Of a DNA stretch of 64,000 nt, positions 10,286-18,631 are shown piece after piece. Every line of letters begins with the position of its first letter. Positions within the stretch are counted from its first letter, which is position 1. The position numbers and the translations under genes were made by a program. The notes under the pieces are model-generated. The model saw nothing but the letters and a program-made list of their open reading frames with translations, was not told where the DNA came from and searched no databases. Origin of the DNA: Runella sp. SP2 (lineage in GTDB: Bacteria; Bacteroidota; Bacteroidia; Cytophagales; Spirosomataceae); NCBI RefSeq assembly GCF_003711225.1, contig NZ_CP031030.1:6251501-6315500 (forward strand), read 5' to 3'.

Positions 10286-10327
10286 GTTTACTGTTTTAGG
10301 TTTCGGGTTTACTGTTTTAGGTTTCTT
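10286..10327. repeat. Six uninterrupted GTTTNNN heptads
   Basis: The units are GTTTACT, GTTTTAG and GTTTCGG, then GTTTACT and GTTTTAG again, then GTTTCTT. This gives a 19-bp exact direct repeat (10286-10304 and 10307-10325) inside a strict 7-bp period. It lies in the convergent spacer between hemA and the P1 peptidase gene. Confidence 0.8.
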
Positions 10328-10348
10328 TTTGCTTGTTTGCCTTTATTC

Positions 10349-10392
10349 GGGTTGTGAGCAACCCTTAGCACGTGTGAGCAACCCTCAGCACG
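10349..10392. repeat. TGAG-loop hairpin GGGTTG-TGAG-CAACCC with degenerate second copy
   Basis: The stem GGGTTG/CAACCC surrounds TGAG at 10349-10364, followed by TTAGCAC. A second partial copy GTGTGAGCAACCCTCAGCAC follows at 10372-10391. The same unit recurs at 56801-56860, also between convergent genes, so it may act as a bidirectional terminator. Confidence 0.65.
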
Positions 10393-10396
10393 GGCT

Positions 10397-11521
10397 CTAC
10401 TTCACTTTTCCGTATTTTTTCAAAATTTCGAGTGTTTTAGCAATGGGCAATCGCTCGATGGTATGTCCTTGGTGGCCTTTGGTCGTTTGAGCCATAAACA
10501 ACGAATTGATGATGGCTTCTTCGGTGGCTTCCATCGCGGCTAGAAACAACGGTGAGGTGTCGTCGTTGCGCAGGAGAGGGTACGTTTCGAGCGGAGAGCT
10601 GGATTCGTGCGGAATCCGATACGCTGTCGAAAAGGCAATAACGTAATCTCCGCTGCCGTTGGCCATAATTCCTCCTGTTTTTCCTAATCCTAACAAGGCG
10701 CGTTTTGCCAAGCGTTTGAGGTTTCGAGCGTCTAAGGGGGCATCGGTAGCTACTACAATCATGCAAGAACCATCGCCCGATTTATCGAGGGTTTCTTTGA
10801 ACGAATACTTACCCAATTCCACGCCAACGGGTGCGCCTGCCACTTCCAAAACCCCACCAAAATTGGTTTGTACCAAAACGCCCACTGTATAGCCTCCCAG
10901 TTTTTGGGGGAGCTTGCGTGATGACGTCCCAATTCCCCCTTTCCAGCCAAAACATACCGTACCCGTTCCTGCTCCCACGCAGCCTTCTTCTTGGTTGGTA
11001 GTTGTGGCGCGTTGGATGGCTTGAAGGACATCGGAGGTTTTGACGTGGCGACCTCGTATGTCATTTAAGTAACTATCGTTGGTCTCACCGACGACGGGAT
11101 TCACCGACCGTACATTTTCGTTTCCTTTTTGTTGCAACGTCCAATCCACCAAGGCAGCACTGCCAGCAGGGACGCTCAATGTGTTGGTCAGTACGATAGG
11201 CGTTTCGAGGTTGCCCAATTCAGTGACTTGGCTATAACCCGCCAATTTGCCAAAGCCATTCCCTAACTCAATCGCAGCGGGTACTTTTTGTTGAAAAAGG
11301 TTGCCGTCGTGCGGTAAAATGGCCGTAACTCCCGTTCGGACGCTGTCACCAACGGACAGGGTCGTATGGCCTACTTTAACGCCATTGACGTCGGTAATGG
11401 CATTTAGTTTACCCGTGGGAAGTACCCCGATTCTTAATCCTAAATCGCGAGCACGCTGGGCTTTTCCGTAAAAAGAGAACGAAAATGCCACCATAAGGAG
11501 GAGTAGTCTAAAACCTAACAT
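10397..11521 (-). CDS. Secreted P1 family peptidase (DmpA/BapA type, S58)
   Basis: A 374-aa N-terminal-nucleophile aminopeptidase with a signal peptide (MLGFRLLLLMVAFSFSFYGKAQ). Family marks are ARDLGLRIGVLPTGKLNAITDVNGVKVGHTT (partial signature), GCVGAGTGTVCFGWKGGIGTSSR, YTVGVLVQTNFGG, and the self-cleavage site GDG-SCMIVVATDAPL, where Ser252 becomes the N-terminal nucleophile of the small chain. These enzymes release N-terminal D- or beta-amino acids from peptides; the substrate here is unknown. Export fits a role in envelope peptide scavenging. The gene is monocistronic and convergent with hemA, with repeats in the spacer. Confidence 0.88.
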   Translation of the reverse strand: MLGFRLLLLMVAFSFSFYGKAQRARDLGLRIGVLPTGKLNAITDVNGVKVGHTTLSVGDSVRTGVTAILPHDGNLFQQKVPAAIELGNGFGKLAGYSQVTELGNLETPIVLTNTLSVPAGSAALVDWTLQQKGNENVRSVNPVVGETNDSYLNDIRGRHVKTSDVLQAIQRATTTNQEEGCVGAGTGTVCFGWKGGIGTSSRKLPQKLGGYTVGVLVQTNFGGVLEVAGAPVGVELGKYSFKETLDKSGDGSCMIVVATDAPLDARNLKRLAKRALLGLGKTGGIMANGSGDYVIAFSTAYRIPHESSSPLETYPLLRNDDTSPLFLAAMEATEEAIINSLFMAQTTKGHQGHTIERLPIAKTLEILKKYGKVK

Positions 11522-11692
11522 GATTTTTTAGCAGTATTTAGAAAAGACAAAGGCCTGATTTGGTAACAAGGAAGTAATTAAAGAAATAAGCCGAATAAAA
11601 TGGAGATGTAAAATAAATTTTCTTGAAAATATGCAATTAAACGTTGATATGATTTAAGTTTTTCTTGGATAAGTATAGAAATAAAGCAATTA

Positions 11693-11726
11693 TTTGAGGA
11701 GACGTAAAATCATTGGTGTAATTTTG
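11693..11726 (+). promoter_or_regulatory. Promoter of the Ig-like secreted protein gene
   Basis: TTTG at 11693-11696, a 22-bp spacer and TAATTTTG at 11719-11726. The ATG follows 35 bp later. Confidence 0.6.
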
Positions 11727-11761
11727 CGTTTAATTCAATCAGATGAGATTTTGAAGCTACC

Positions 11762-13348
11762 ATGAGATATTCCATTCATTTCTTTTTCCTGTTATTTATT
11801 CATTTTCAGACAATCGTATGCGCCCAAGACAATCGCTCTAATTTCCACATTGAGCTGCCTAATGAGCCAAACTGGAATGTGGTGCATGAAGGAAGTCGTA
11901 TTGAGTTTCGCCTAAAAACGTTGGGAGGAAAGTCTGATTCCCTGATTTATTTTACGGTAAAACAGGGTTTGTTGGACGATATGAAGTTTGATTCGACGGG
12001 GTATTTTGAGTGGGTGCCCTCGTACGACTTGGCTGATCGAACCGATACCCAAAGGTCGATTCAGTTGATTGTAGAGGCAAAGAATGGCCATAATGAAACG
12101 GCGACCCGCTCGTTTGATTTGAGGGTCATTCACGTCAATCGGCCTCCGCAAATTGATATTCTAAAACCTTTTTATGTTCAAAACCGTACGCAAAACATCT
12201 ATCAGATTGATGCCAATGCGTTGAAGGATGAAGACAACGACCCGCTCGCGATTATTCCCGTTACGGAAAGTTTGCCCGAAGGAGCAAAGCTATCAGCAGC
12301 GGGCGAATTGACGTGGCATCCTTCGATGACTCAATTCAACAGTTTGAAAAATAAACCCATCTACATTGACTTTTACGTAGAAGATCAACCAAGCAAAGCG
12401 CGGGCCAAAGGGCGCCTTAAATTAGAGGCTACTCAAATGGACTTACCACCCGATATCATTCAAATTCCGAAGGGAGATGCCTTCAAGGCAAAGGAAAATA
12501 CAACCATTAATTTGAAGTTTTTCTTGTCAGACCCTAACGGTGACGATGACATCGAAGCTTTTGATTTTGTGACGGATAATCCCGACGTACCTTCCAAAGC
12601 GTTGGTGAAAAACACCAATAATCAATACGAGTTCATCTGGACGCCCACCTATGATTTTGTAAAAGATCCGCACGATTCGTTGACGTTTTATATCAACTTT
12701 TTTGTGTTGGACAAAGAGCAAAATCGAAAAGAACAGAAGATTCGGTTTACGATTATGAATGCGGTCAACGAAATCGAGCGAGACCGTCAGTTGTACGTTT
12801 TGTACCGAAACGCATTGGTAGAAGCGTGGAACTTGGTAACGCAGCTTTCTGAAAAAGAGCAAGAACTCAAAAGAGCGTACTTAAAAGCCAAAAAGGGAAA
12901 GAAAAACCGTTCGATGGTCAATGCGTCGTTGGGGGCTACTACAGGTTTGTCGCCTGCATTGATAAAGACGGCTCAGACTAAAACCATTGTAACGGCAATC
13001 GGTGGAACGACCATTGCCACAATCGGGGCGTTGGAAGCGGCCGAAGTAATTGGAAAACCACTGCGTGATTTGCTTGACCGTTATAATTATGTGTTGGAAA
13101 AGAAAATAGAGATTCAGAACAAAGGCGATGTTTTTGCGCGGGAGTTTGCACTGAAAGCAGCCCGTCGTCAAAATGATTATGCCAAAAAACGTGACGAATT
13201 TAGGGCAGCTTTGGCCATTAAAGGCTTAGTAACGCTGGATTTGGATGCGGGTTGGGAGAATAAAAAGGAAGCAACTGACAAGGCAATTGGAAATACCTTT
13301 AAGGATTTTACGCCGCTGGAAGTAGGAAATCGTTACCGTCCACAGTAA
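11762..13348 (+). CDS. Secreted protein with three putative Ig (He_PIG-like) repeats and a coiled C-terminal part
   Basis: A 528-aa protein I do not recognise by name. A signal peptide (residues 1-21, ending VCAQ) is followed by three cadherin/putative-Ig-like repeats, each closing with the He_PIG type G-x-x-W-x-P motif: YFEWVPSYD (about 82-90), ELTWHPSMT and FIWTPTYDF. From about residue 345 the character changes to a charged helical segment (SEKEQELKRAYLKAKKGKK), a glycine/alanine/threonine hydrophobic stretch (IVTAIGGTTIATIGALEAAEVIG) that could span or enter a membrane, and a further helical region. It may be a surface or periplasmic scaffold. It is monocistronic, with its own promoter and terminator. 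Confidence 0.75.
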   Translation: MRYSIHFFFLLFIHFQTIVCAQDNRSNFHIELPNEPNWNVVHEGSRIEFRLKTLGGKSDSLIYFTVKQGLLDDMKFDSTGYFEWVPSYDLADRTDTQRSIQLIVEAKNGHNETATRSFDLRVIHVNRPPQIDILKPFYVQNRTQNIYQIDANALKDEDNDPLAIIPVTESLPEGAKLSAAGELTWHPSMTQFNSLKNKPIYIDFYVEDQPSKARAKGRLKLEATQMDLPPDIIQIPKGDAFKAKENTTINLKFFLSDPNGDDDIEAFDFVTDNPDVPSKALVKNTNNQYEFIWTPTYDFVKDPHDSLTFYINFFVLDKEQNRKEQKIRFTIMNAVNEIERDRQLYVLYRNALVEAWNLVTQLSEKEQELKRAYLKAKKGKKNRSMVNASLGATTGLSPALIKTAQTKTIVTAIGGTTIATIGALEAAEVIGKPLRDLLDRYNYVLEKKIEIQNKGDVFAREFALKAARRQNDYAKKRDEFRAALAIKGLVTLDLDAGWENKKEATDKAIGNTFKDFTPLEVGNRYRPQ

Positions 13349-13373
13349 GTATCCTGCTATCATTTTTTATTAA

Positions 13374-13415
13374 GACGTTCCAAGGTTGAGCCAACAAACT
13401 TGGAACGTCTTTTTG
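13374..13415 (+). terminator. Rho-independent terminator
   Basis: Stem GACGTTCCAAG (13374-13384) / CTTGGAACGTC (13399-13409), followed by TTTTTG. It ends the Ig-like gene. Confidence 0.85.
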
Positions 13416-13424
13416 TTTTGTGAC

Positions 13425-15443
13425 TTACTTGGTCACTTTCATTTTACCTTGCATCAAGGTATGATGCCCAGGAAAAGTACAAAGGAAAGTGTAATCGCCA
13501 GGTTCAGAAGGAGCGATAAAATAAATGGTTTCGCTGGTTTCTGGTTGGAGAATATTGGTGTGAAACAATACATTCGCTGATTTGGGAACGTACTGCATGT
13601 CAGGGCCTTTGAGACCGAGCTTAATCGCCGCTTCGCCCGTTGGATTAGCGGTACCAGGTTTTACAAGGACGCAGTTGTGAAGCATGTCGTCGTTGTTGTT
13701 GAAAACCCACTTGATTTTACTTCCTGCTTTCACTTGTACATCGGCAAGGTCAAACTTCAATCCAGGTTTGGTTCCCAAAATAATCACTTGGTCGGGGCCA
13801 TTGCTCCAATCAGCAGGCTGCTCAACTATCCGTTTGGGGCTATTGCTGGCTTTGGCGGGAGTGGTTGTAGTAGCAGCAGGCATGGTATGACCCGCGTGGG
13901 CGTTGGCATCGGCCATTTTGGCGGGCGCTACCACGTTCCATTGCGACGTTGGGATTTTTTCACCGTCAGGAATTTCGTTTAATGTATAGTAACCTACATT
14001 GTGCAAAAGAGGTAAACCTGCCGCCGAGCGAATACCCTCGGCTTTGATTTCGTGGATGTAGCCAAGTTTTAAGCTATCCAACACAATGCGCGCTTTGAGG
14101 CCGTTGTCCGCAACCTGAATGTGCTTAATCACCCGCTCAGAAGCACGAATGATGGGGCTACCGTAGGTGCGATGGTATTTGTAGGTAAATGTATTGAACT
14201 GATACGAAGCCGCATCTTGGGCCGTTTTTTTGTCAACGGGCAACGTAAATTCTACTTCAAAACCATCGGGTGTAGCTTTCACGGTTTTCATTTCAAACGG
14301 TGTTTTTCCCGTCCAAACCAAGCGTTGAATCCCAAAATTGTCTTTGCCCGTCGCTGACCAGCCACGGCTCGTTTGCCCCACAAACATAGAGCCATCAAGC
14401 CCCCAAACCATTCTCAAAATTCCCGACTGAAATCCTTCGCGGAACGGGAAACAGATTCCTTGCCAGCGTCCTTTTACTTTTTCGAGCATAACACGCATGA
14501 TTTTGCTGTGTCCTTGGTCGCCGACAAACAATTGTCCTTCAAAAGGCCCAAAGGCTCCTTTGGTCATGTCTTCGCGAATATCGGAGGTAGAAATTCCCAT
14601 CAATGTGTGCGGAAACCATACAGCGGGAGCTTTCAAGCCTGGAACGCGCTTGGCTACTTCGTAAAGCGGCTCGCCCGTATCGGGAATGTCTTCTGTTTTG
14701 AGCTTAACGGGTGATTCGGGCTCTTGGCTCCAGCGCAAACCTGCGGGATTTCCCGCAAAATCACCCGATTCGAGGTGGGTCATACGCCCTGAACCTACCC
14801 AGTCACCTTGGTTTTCGGTATAAAACATGTCGCCATTTTGTAGGGCAACGTAGCCCGCTGGTGAACGAAGCCCCGTTGCAATAGGCGTCATGTTAGCTTT
14901 ATCGTCGAACTTTAGCAACCAGCCGCGCCATTTGGCTAAACTCGCGCCACGGCCAATCCAGTCGAGGTTGAGTGTAACGAGCAAGTCACCGTTGGGCGCT
15001 TGAACAGGGCCGTACGAATATTCGTGATAATTTCCCGACAGTGGCCATTTGTAAAACGATTCGTAAATGTCAGCAACGCCATCGTTATCTGAATCAACAA
15101 GGTGCGTGATTTCGCCGCGTTGAGATAACAAAAATGAACCATCGGGGCGGTACAACAACCCAAGTGGTTCGTGAAGGCCGTGGGCAAAACGTTTGTAAGA
15201 AGGCTGCCCCGAGCCTTTGAGGTAGGGATTGGTAATCATCCACACTTCACCACGGCGCGTAGAAGCCGCAAGACGCCCGTCGGGTAAGACGGCCAATCCA
15301 CCCACTTCCAATTGGACTGTTTCGGGGATAGGCAGGGTAACAATACGGTAATAGTCTTCTTCGGTCATGGGGCGGTTTTGGGCCTGCCCTGCAAGTACCG
15401 ACGTTAACAAAACAATGAGAGAATAAGCAATTCCTTTTTTCAT
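13425..15443 (-). CDS. Secreted beta-propeller (PQQ/sorbosone dehydrogenase-like) fused to a C-terminal cupredoxin
   Basis: A 672-aa exported protein (signal MKKGIAYSLIVLLTSVLAGQAQ). Residues about 25-480 form a six-bladed-propeller-like region of the glucose/sorbosone dehydrogenase superfamily: GGLAVLPDGRLAAST, GLLYRPDGSFLLS, a DSDNDGVADIYE calcium-loop motif, and GQLFVGDQGHSKIMRV. An Ala/Thr/Pro/His linker at about 510-545 leads to a plastocyanin/azurin-like domain with blue-copper ligands His (DMLHNCVLV), then Cys, His and Met in YTFLCTFPGHHTLMQGKM. Oxidation of a sugar or alcohol with transfer to the copper domain is a reasonable inference, but the substrate is unknown. The ATG at 15443 is preferred to a TTG two codons earlier. 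Confidence 0.82.
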   Translation of the reverse strand: MKKGIAYSLIVLLTSVLAGQAQNRPMTEEDYYRIVTLPIPETVQLEVGGLAVLPDGRLAASTRRGEVWMITNPYLKGSGQPSYKRFAHGLHEPLGLLYRPDGSFLLSQRGEITHLVDSDNDGVADIYESFYKWPLSGNYHEYSYGPVQAPNGDLLVTLNLDWIGRGASLAKWRGWLLKFDDKANMTPIATGLRSPAGYVALQNGDMFYTENQGDWVGSGRMTHLESGDFAGNPAGLRWSQEPESPVKLKTEDIPDTGEPLYEVAKRVPGLKAPAVWFPHTLMGISTSDIREDMTKGAFGPFEGQLFVGDQGHSKIMRVMLEKVKGRWQGICFPFREGFQSGILRMVWGLDGSMFVGQTSRGWSATGKDNFGIQRLVWTGKTPFEMKTVKATPDGFEVEFTLPVDKKTAQDAASYQFNTFTYKYHRTYGSPIIRASERVIKHIQVADNGLKARIVLDSLKLGYIHEIKAEGIRSAAGLPLLHNVGYYTLNEIPDGEKIPTSQWNVVAPAKMADANAHAGHTMPAATTTTPAKASNSPKRIVEQPADWSNGPDQVIILGTKPGLKFDLADVQVKAGSKIKWVFNNNDDMLHNCVLVKPGTANPTGEAAIKLGLKGPDMQYVPKSANVLFHTNILQPETSETIYFIAPSEPGDYTFLCTFPGHHTLMQGKMKVTK

Positions 15444-15502
15444 GAACAACTATCTTAATTTTTCAATACAAAGGTCTAAAAAGTCCGTCTTTACCCAAAA
15501 TA

Positions 15503-15537
15503 AAAGCGGAGTACTTCGAGTACTCCGCTTTATTTTT
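15503..15537 (-). terminator. Terminator between mdh and the propeller-cupredoxin gene
   Basis: Stem AAAGCGGAGTAC / GTACTCCGCTTT around TTCGA, with A and T tracts on both sides (15503-15537). It lies just after the mdh stop. Confidence 0.85.
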
Positions 15538-15554
15538 CCTACAAAGAGGAAATA

Positions 15555-16484
15555 TTACATAGAGGTAAGCACGTTGTTCATGTTGCGAACAGCATCTGCT
15601 GATTTTGCAAAGGCAGCTTTTTCTGACTCGCTCAAACGAAGGCTGATGATTTTTTCCCAGCCACCTGCACCGATTACCACTGGCACACCCATGCAGATGT
15701 CTTTTTGGCCATACTCGCCATTGAGATAAACTGAGCAAGGGAAGATACGCTTTTGGTCACGTACGATGCTTTCTACCAACGTTGCTACTGCTGCACCTGG
15801 TGCATACCAAGCCGAAGTACCAATCAATTTTGTCAAAGTAGCACCACCCACCATTGTGTCAGCGGCTACTTGTTGCAATTTCTCTTCTGACAAGAAACGG
15901 CTCACAGGGATACCGTTGTATGTCGCCAAACGAGTCAAAGGAATCATAGTAGTATCACCGTGGCCACCGATTACCATTCCGTGGAGGTCGTTAGGTGAAA
16001 CATTCATAGCAAACGACAAATACGTTTTGAAACGTGCGCTATCCAAGATACCACCCATACCGATGATACGCTTCTTAGGCAAGCCCAACTCTTTGAACGC
16101 CAAGTATGTCATCGTATCCATTGGGTTAGAAACGATGATGATGATGGCTTTAGGAGAGTATTTCAAAATGTTTTCTGCTACGCCTTTGACGATGCCAGCA
16201 TTGATACCGATAAGTTCTTCGCGCGTCATACCTGGCTTGCGAGGAATCCCTGAAGTAATAACAACTACGTCCGAACCTTTTGTTTTTTCATAGTCACCTG
16301 TTGAACCTGTGATTTTCGTATCAAACCCGTTCAAAGTAGCCGTCTGGAACATATCAAGGGCTTTACCTTCCGATAAGCCTTCTTTGATGTCGAGCAATAC
16401 TACTTCTTGAGCCAATTGGCGGCGGGCGATGTTGTCAGCACAAGTTGCACCTACTGCACCTGCACCTACTACGGTAATTTTCAT
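15555..16484 (-). CDS. mdh: Malate dehydrogenase (LDH-like type)
   Basis: A 309-aa NAD-dependent malate dehydrogenase of the TCA cycle. The dinucleotide motif GAGAVG is at residues 7-12, followed by Asp32 (LLDIKEG), which favours NAD. Substrate-binding arginines are in IPRKPGMTR: Arg82 at the position that separates malate from lactate specificity, and Arg88. The catalytic pair is Asp148 with Arg151 (LDSARF) and His175 (GGHGDT). The Arg in the mobile loop and the overall length fit MDH rather than LDH. The gene is monocistronic with a strong terminator downstream. Confidence 0.95.
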   Translation of the reverse strand: MKITVVGAGAVGATCADNIARRQLAQEVVLLDIKEGLSEGKALDMFQTATLNGFDTKITGSTGDYEKTKGSDVVVITSGIPRKPGMTREELIGINAGIVKGVAENILKYSPKAIIIIVSNPMDTMTYLAFKELGLPKKRIIGMGGILDSARFKTYLSFAMNVSPNDLHGMVIGGHGDTTMIPLTRLATYNGIPVSRFLSEEKLQQVAADTMVGGATLTKLIGTSAWYAPGAAVATLVESIVRDQKRIFPCSVYLNGEYGQKDICMGVPVVIGAGGWEKIISLRLSESEKAAFAKSADAVRNMNNVLTSM

Positions 16485-16662
16485 TAGGAATATGAATTTT
16501 TGGTGAATTAACAGTTTTCTAAAAAACGCCGTAAAGATAGGGCGAAAAGCATTTGAAGCTACTCTTAAAGGTATTTTTAATGCTAAAAATAGATAGTTTG
16601 ATGCCGTTTATCCGATTTTCACAAGGAGACTGTTCTTGGAAATTGCTGCTCATCCCAAAATG

Positions 16663-16695
16663 ATTGTGAACCGTATAATCACTACCTTACCTTTG
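16663..16695 (+). promoter_or_regulatory. Promoter of the YgiB/YgiC-like pair
   Basis: ATTG (16663-16666), a 21-bp spacer and TACCTTTG (16688-16695). The leader to the ATG at 16762 is about 60 nt. Confidence 0.6.
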
Positions 16696-16761
16696 TATTG
16701 CCTTTTTCGGCCATGAAATGTTAATTTTAACCAATTGATTATTACTACAACCTTTACTAAT

Positions 16762-17394
16762 ATGACACTTAAACGAAACGGGGCGGTGATTAAAACCGTC
16801 CGAGAAATTACGATAGGAGCTGCTTTGTCGGTGGCTTTATTGAATGGGGGAATGATGCTGCAAAGCTGCGGTGGTTCGTCGTCGGATGACCGCGAACAAG
16901 CAGAAGCACCCTACAAAGGCCGCCCTGTCAAAACTTACATCACCGAAATGAAACCAGGTGAGTTTAAAATTACGGATGAAATTGAGGTGAAAAATGCTTC
17001 GGAAGCGGGCGCCATTGTGCGCTATTTCGACGGCCGCCGCGATACCTTGAGTGTAGCAGAAGCACAAAGACTGGTGAAAACCGACTCCACTACAAAGGAT
17101 TATTACAACAACCCGAATCATTATCATACGCACCACCACCACCGTAGCTCGCTGTCAAACGCACTACTCTGGGGCGGAATGGGGTATATGTTGGGGCGTA
17201 ATAACTCATCTCAGTTTTATAACGAACAACGTGAACGTCAATACAGCTCAGGAGTCTATGCCAACTCGTCGGTGTATTCTCGTTCATCAGGTATTCATAA
17301 TAACTACCATAGTTACCGCAAAAGCGTCGCCTCACGGCCAAGTAGCAGCCGTAGCGGATTTTTCAGTCGCTCGGGACGCAGTTTTGGTGGATAA
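16762..17394 (+). CDS. YgiB-like lipoprotein
   Basis: A 210-aa lipoprotein with N-terminal hydrophobic stretch and lipobox LQSC (lipidated Cys36), from the ATG at 16762. A TTG nine codons upstream is less likely. After a short folded segment (KPGEFKITDEIEVKNASEAGAIVRYFDGRRDTL in part) the protein becomes low in complexity: His-rich (HYHTHHHH), then a LLWGGMGYMLGRN element, and a Ser/Arg/Gly tail ending SGRSFGG. E. coli YgiB (DUF1190) has the same plan: lipobox, a MAGYMMGR-like element and a Ser/Gly-rich tail ending in GG. As in E. coli, the next gene encodes a YgiC-type ATP-grasp ligase. Homology is inferred from layout and motifs, not from an alignment. Confidence 0.7.
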   Translation: MTLKRNGAVIKTVREITIGAALSVALLNGGMMLQSCGGSSSDDREQAEAPYKGRPVKTYITEMKPGEFKITDEIEVKNASEAGAIVRYFDGRRDTLSVAEAQRLVKTDSTTKDYYNNPNHYHTHHHHRSSLSNALLWGGMGYMLGRNNSSQFYNEQRERQYSSGVYANSSVYSRSSGIHNNYHSYRKSVASRPSSSRSGFFSRSGRSFGG

Positions 17395-17413
17395 TTTTTT
17401 ATTGATAACAACC

Positions 17414-18586
17414 ATGATACGAACACATTATTTGAATAATAGCCCCGAAACTCAACTTCGTAACGTGGGTTGGGATTGGATGCTCGGAGCTGATACGCTG
17501 CCTTACCTGACCAACGAGGCGGTAGCTATCAAATCGTACGAGGCCGAGGCGTATTACAACGCCGCCAACGAACTCTACGAAATTTATGCCGAAGCGGCGC
17601 AGCACGCCATCGACCGTCAGCTTTGGAAAGAAATGGGGATTCCCGAAAATTTGATTGAACTGGTCAAACTGACGTGGGAAGACGAGCGTCATTGGCACAT
17701 TTATGGTCGGTTTGACTTGGCGGGAGGGGTAGGACGCGAGCCTATCAAACTCATTGAGTTTAACGCCGATACCGCTACTTGTATTCCCGAAACGGCCGTA
17801 GTGCAGTGGGCGCACCTCAAAGCCAACCAAATGGACGAGAGTAAGCAGTTTAACAACGTTTATGAGGCATTGAAGACGCAGTTTTCGGAACTTCGTCAGC
17901 GCAACCGCCACTTAAACCCGACCTTGTTGTTTTCGACCATGCGCGACGCCCTCGAAGACGATACCAATGTAGCTGTGCTCGGCGAAGCCGCGCGAGAGGC
18001 GGGTTTTGACGTGGAGTTTAGCTACATCGACGAGATTGAGTTTTCGCCTACCGACGGGATTTTTAAACAGAATCCTCAAAATGGGCAATTTGAATCCTTC
18101 GATTTTTGGTTCAAACTCGTACCGTGGGAGTACATTGGTTACGAAGAACCTGAGTTGGCAGATTTGCTGACAAGCATCGTCAAAAACGGGAAAGCTGTCA
18201 TTGTCAACCCTGCTTATACTTTGCTTTTTCAGTCGAAATACATTTTAAAGTTACTCTGGGATTTGTACCCCAATCACCCGCTGTTGCTGCCGACCTCGTT
18301 ACAGCCTTTTACGGACAAAACCAGCGTGGAAAAGGTGCTTTTTGGACGGGAAGGGGCCAATGTTCGAATCATTGAAAGCAACGGAGCCGTTGTTTCGTCG
18401 GCAGAAGGTGATTACGGAGATTACGAAAAAGTCTATCAGGAGTACGTCGAATTTTCGCGCGATTCGCTCGGGAAACGCTACCAAGCGGGCGTTTTTTGGG
18501 CGGGAGAAGGTTGTGGTTTGGGCTACCGTCGCGGCGGCAAAATCATCGACAATACTGCCCAGTTTGTGGGACATGTGGTGGAGTAG
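17414..18586 (+). CDS. Glutathionylspermidine synthase-family ATP-grasp ligase (YgiC/YjfC-like)
   Basis: A 390-aa ATP-grasp protein of the GSP_synth family. Visible marks are WDWMLGADTLPYLT near the start, YGRFDLAGG, IKLIEFNADTATCIPE (the conserved Glu-Phe-Asn-Asp substrate/ATP motif), VNPAYTLLFQSKYILKLLW, and the C-terminal GVFWAGEGCGLGYRRGG. It lacks the N-terminal amidase (CHAP) domain of E. coli GspS, so it should be a ligase only. The family forms amide bonds between a peptide carboxylate and an amine; the true substrates of stand-alone YgiC proteins are not established. The open frame extends upstream into the lipoprotein gene, but the ATG at 17414, 19 bp after that gene's stop, is the sensible start. 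Confidence 0.88.
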   Translation: MIRTHYLNNSPETQLRNVGWDWMLGADTLPYLTNEAVAIKSYEAEAYYNAANELYEIYAEAAQHAIDRQLWKEMGIPENLIELVKLTWEDERHWHIYGRFDLAGGVGREPIKLIEFNADTATCIPETAVVQWAHLKANQMDESKQFNNVYEALKTQFSELRQRNRHLNPTLLFSTMRDALEDDTNVAVLGEAAREAGFDVEFSYIDEIEFSPTDGIFKQNPQNGQFESFDFWFKLVPWEYIGYEEPELADLLTSIVKNGKAVIVNPAYTLLFQSKYILKLLWDLYPNHPLLLPTSLQPFTDKTSVEKVLFGREGANVRIIESNGAVVSSAEGDYGDYEKVYQEYVEFSRDSLGKRYQAGVFWAGEGCGLGYRRGGKIIDNTAQFVGHVVE

Positions 18587-18631
18587 CGTGTGTCTGGATG
18601 CTTACATCCAGACACATCTAGCCAGACGTAC

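Noticed and set aside
15766-16293. 175-codon open frame on the plus strand inside mdh
   Set aside because: It is antisense to a certain housekeeping gene, has no recognisable protein features, and follows from the codon bias of mdh.
15555-16484. Lactate dehydrogenase
   Set aside because: The mobile-loop Arg82 (IPRKPGMTR) gives malate specificity; LDH has Gln at this position.
17399-17911. 170-codon minus-strand frame opposite the ATP-grasp gene
   Set aside because: It lies wholly antisense to a well-supported gene, with low-complexity translation and no start context.
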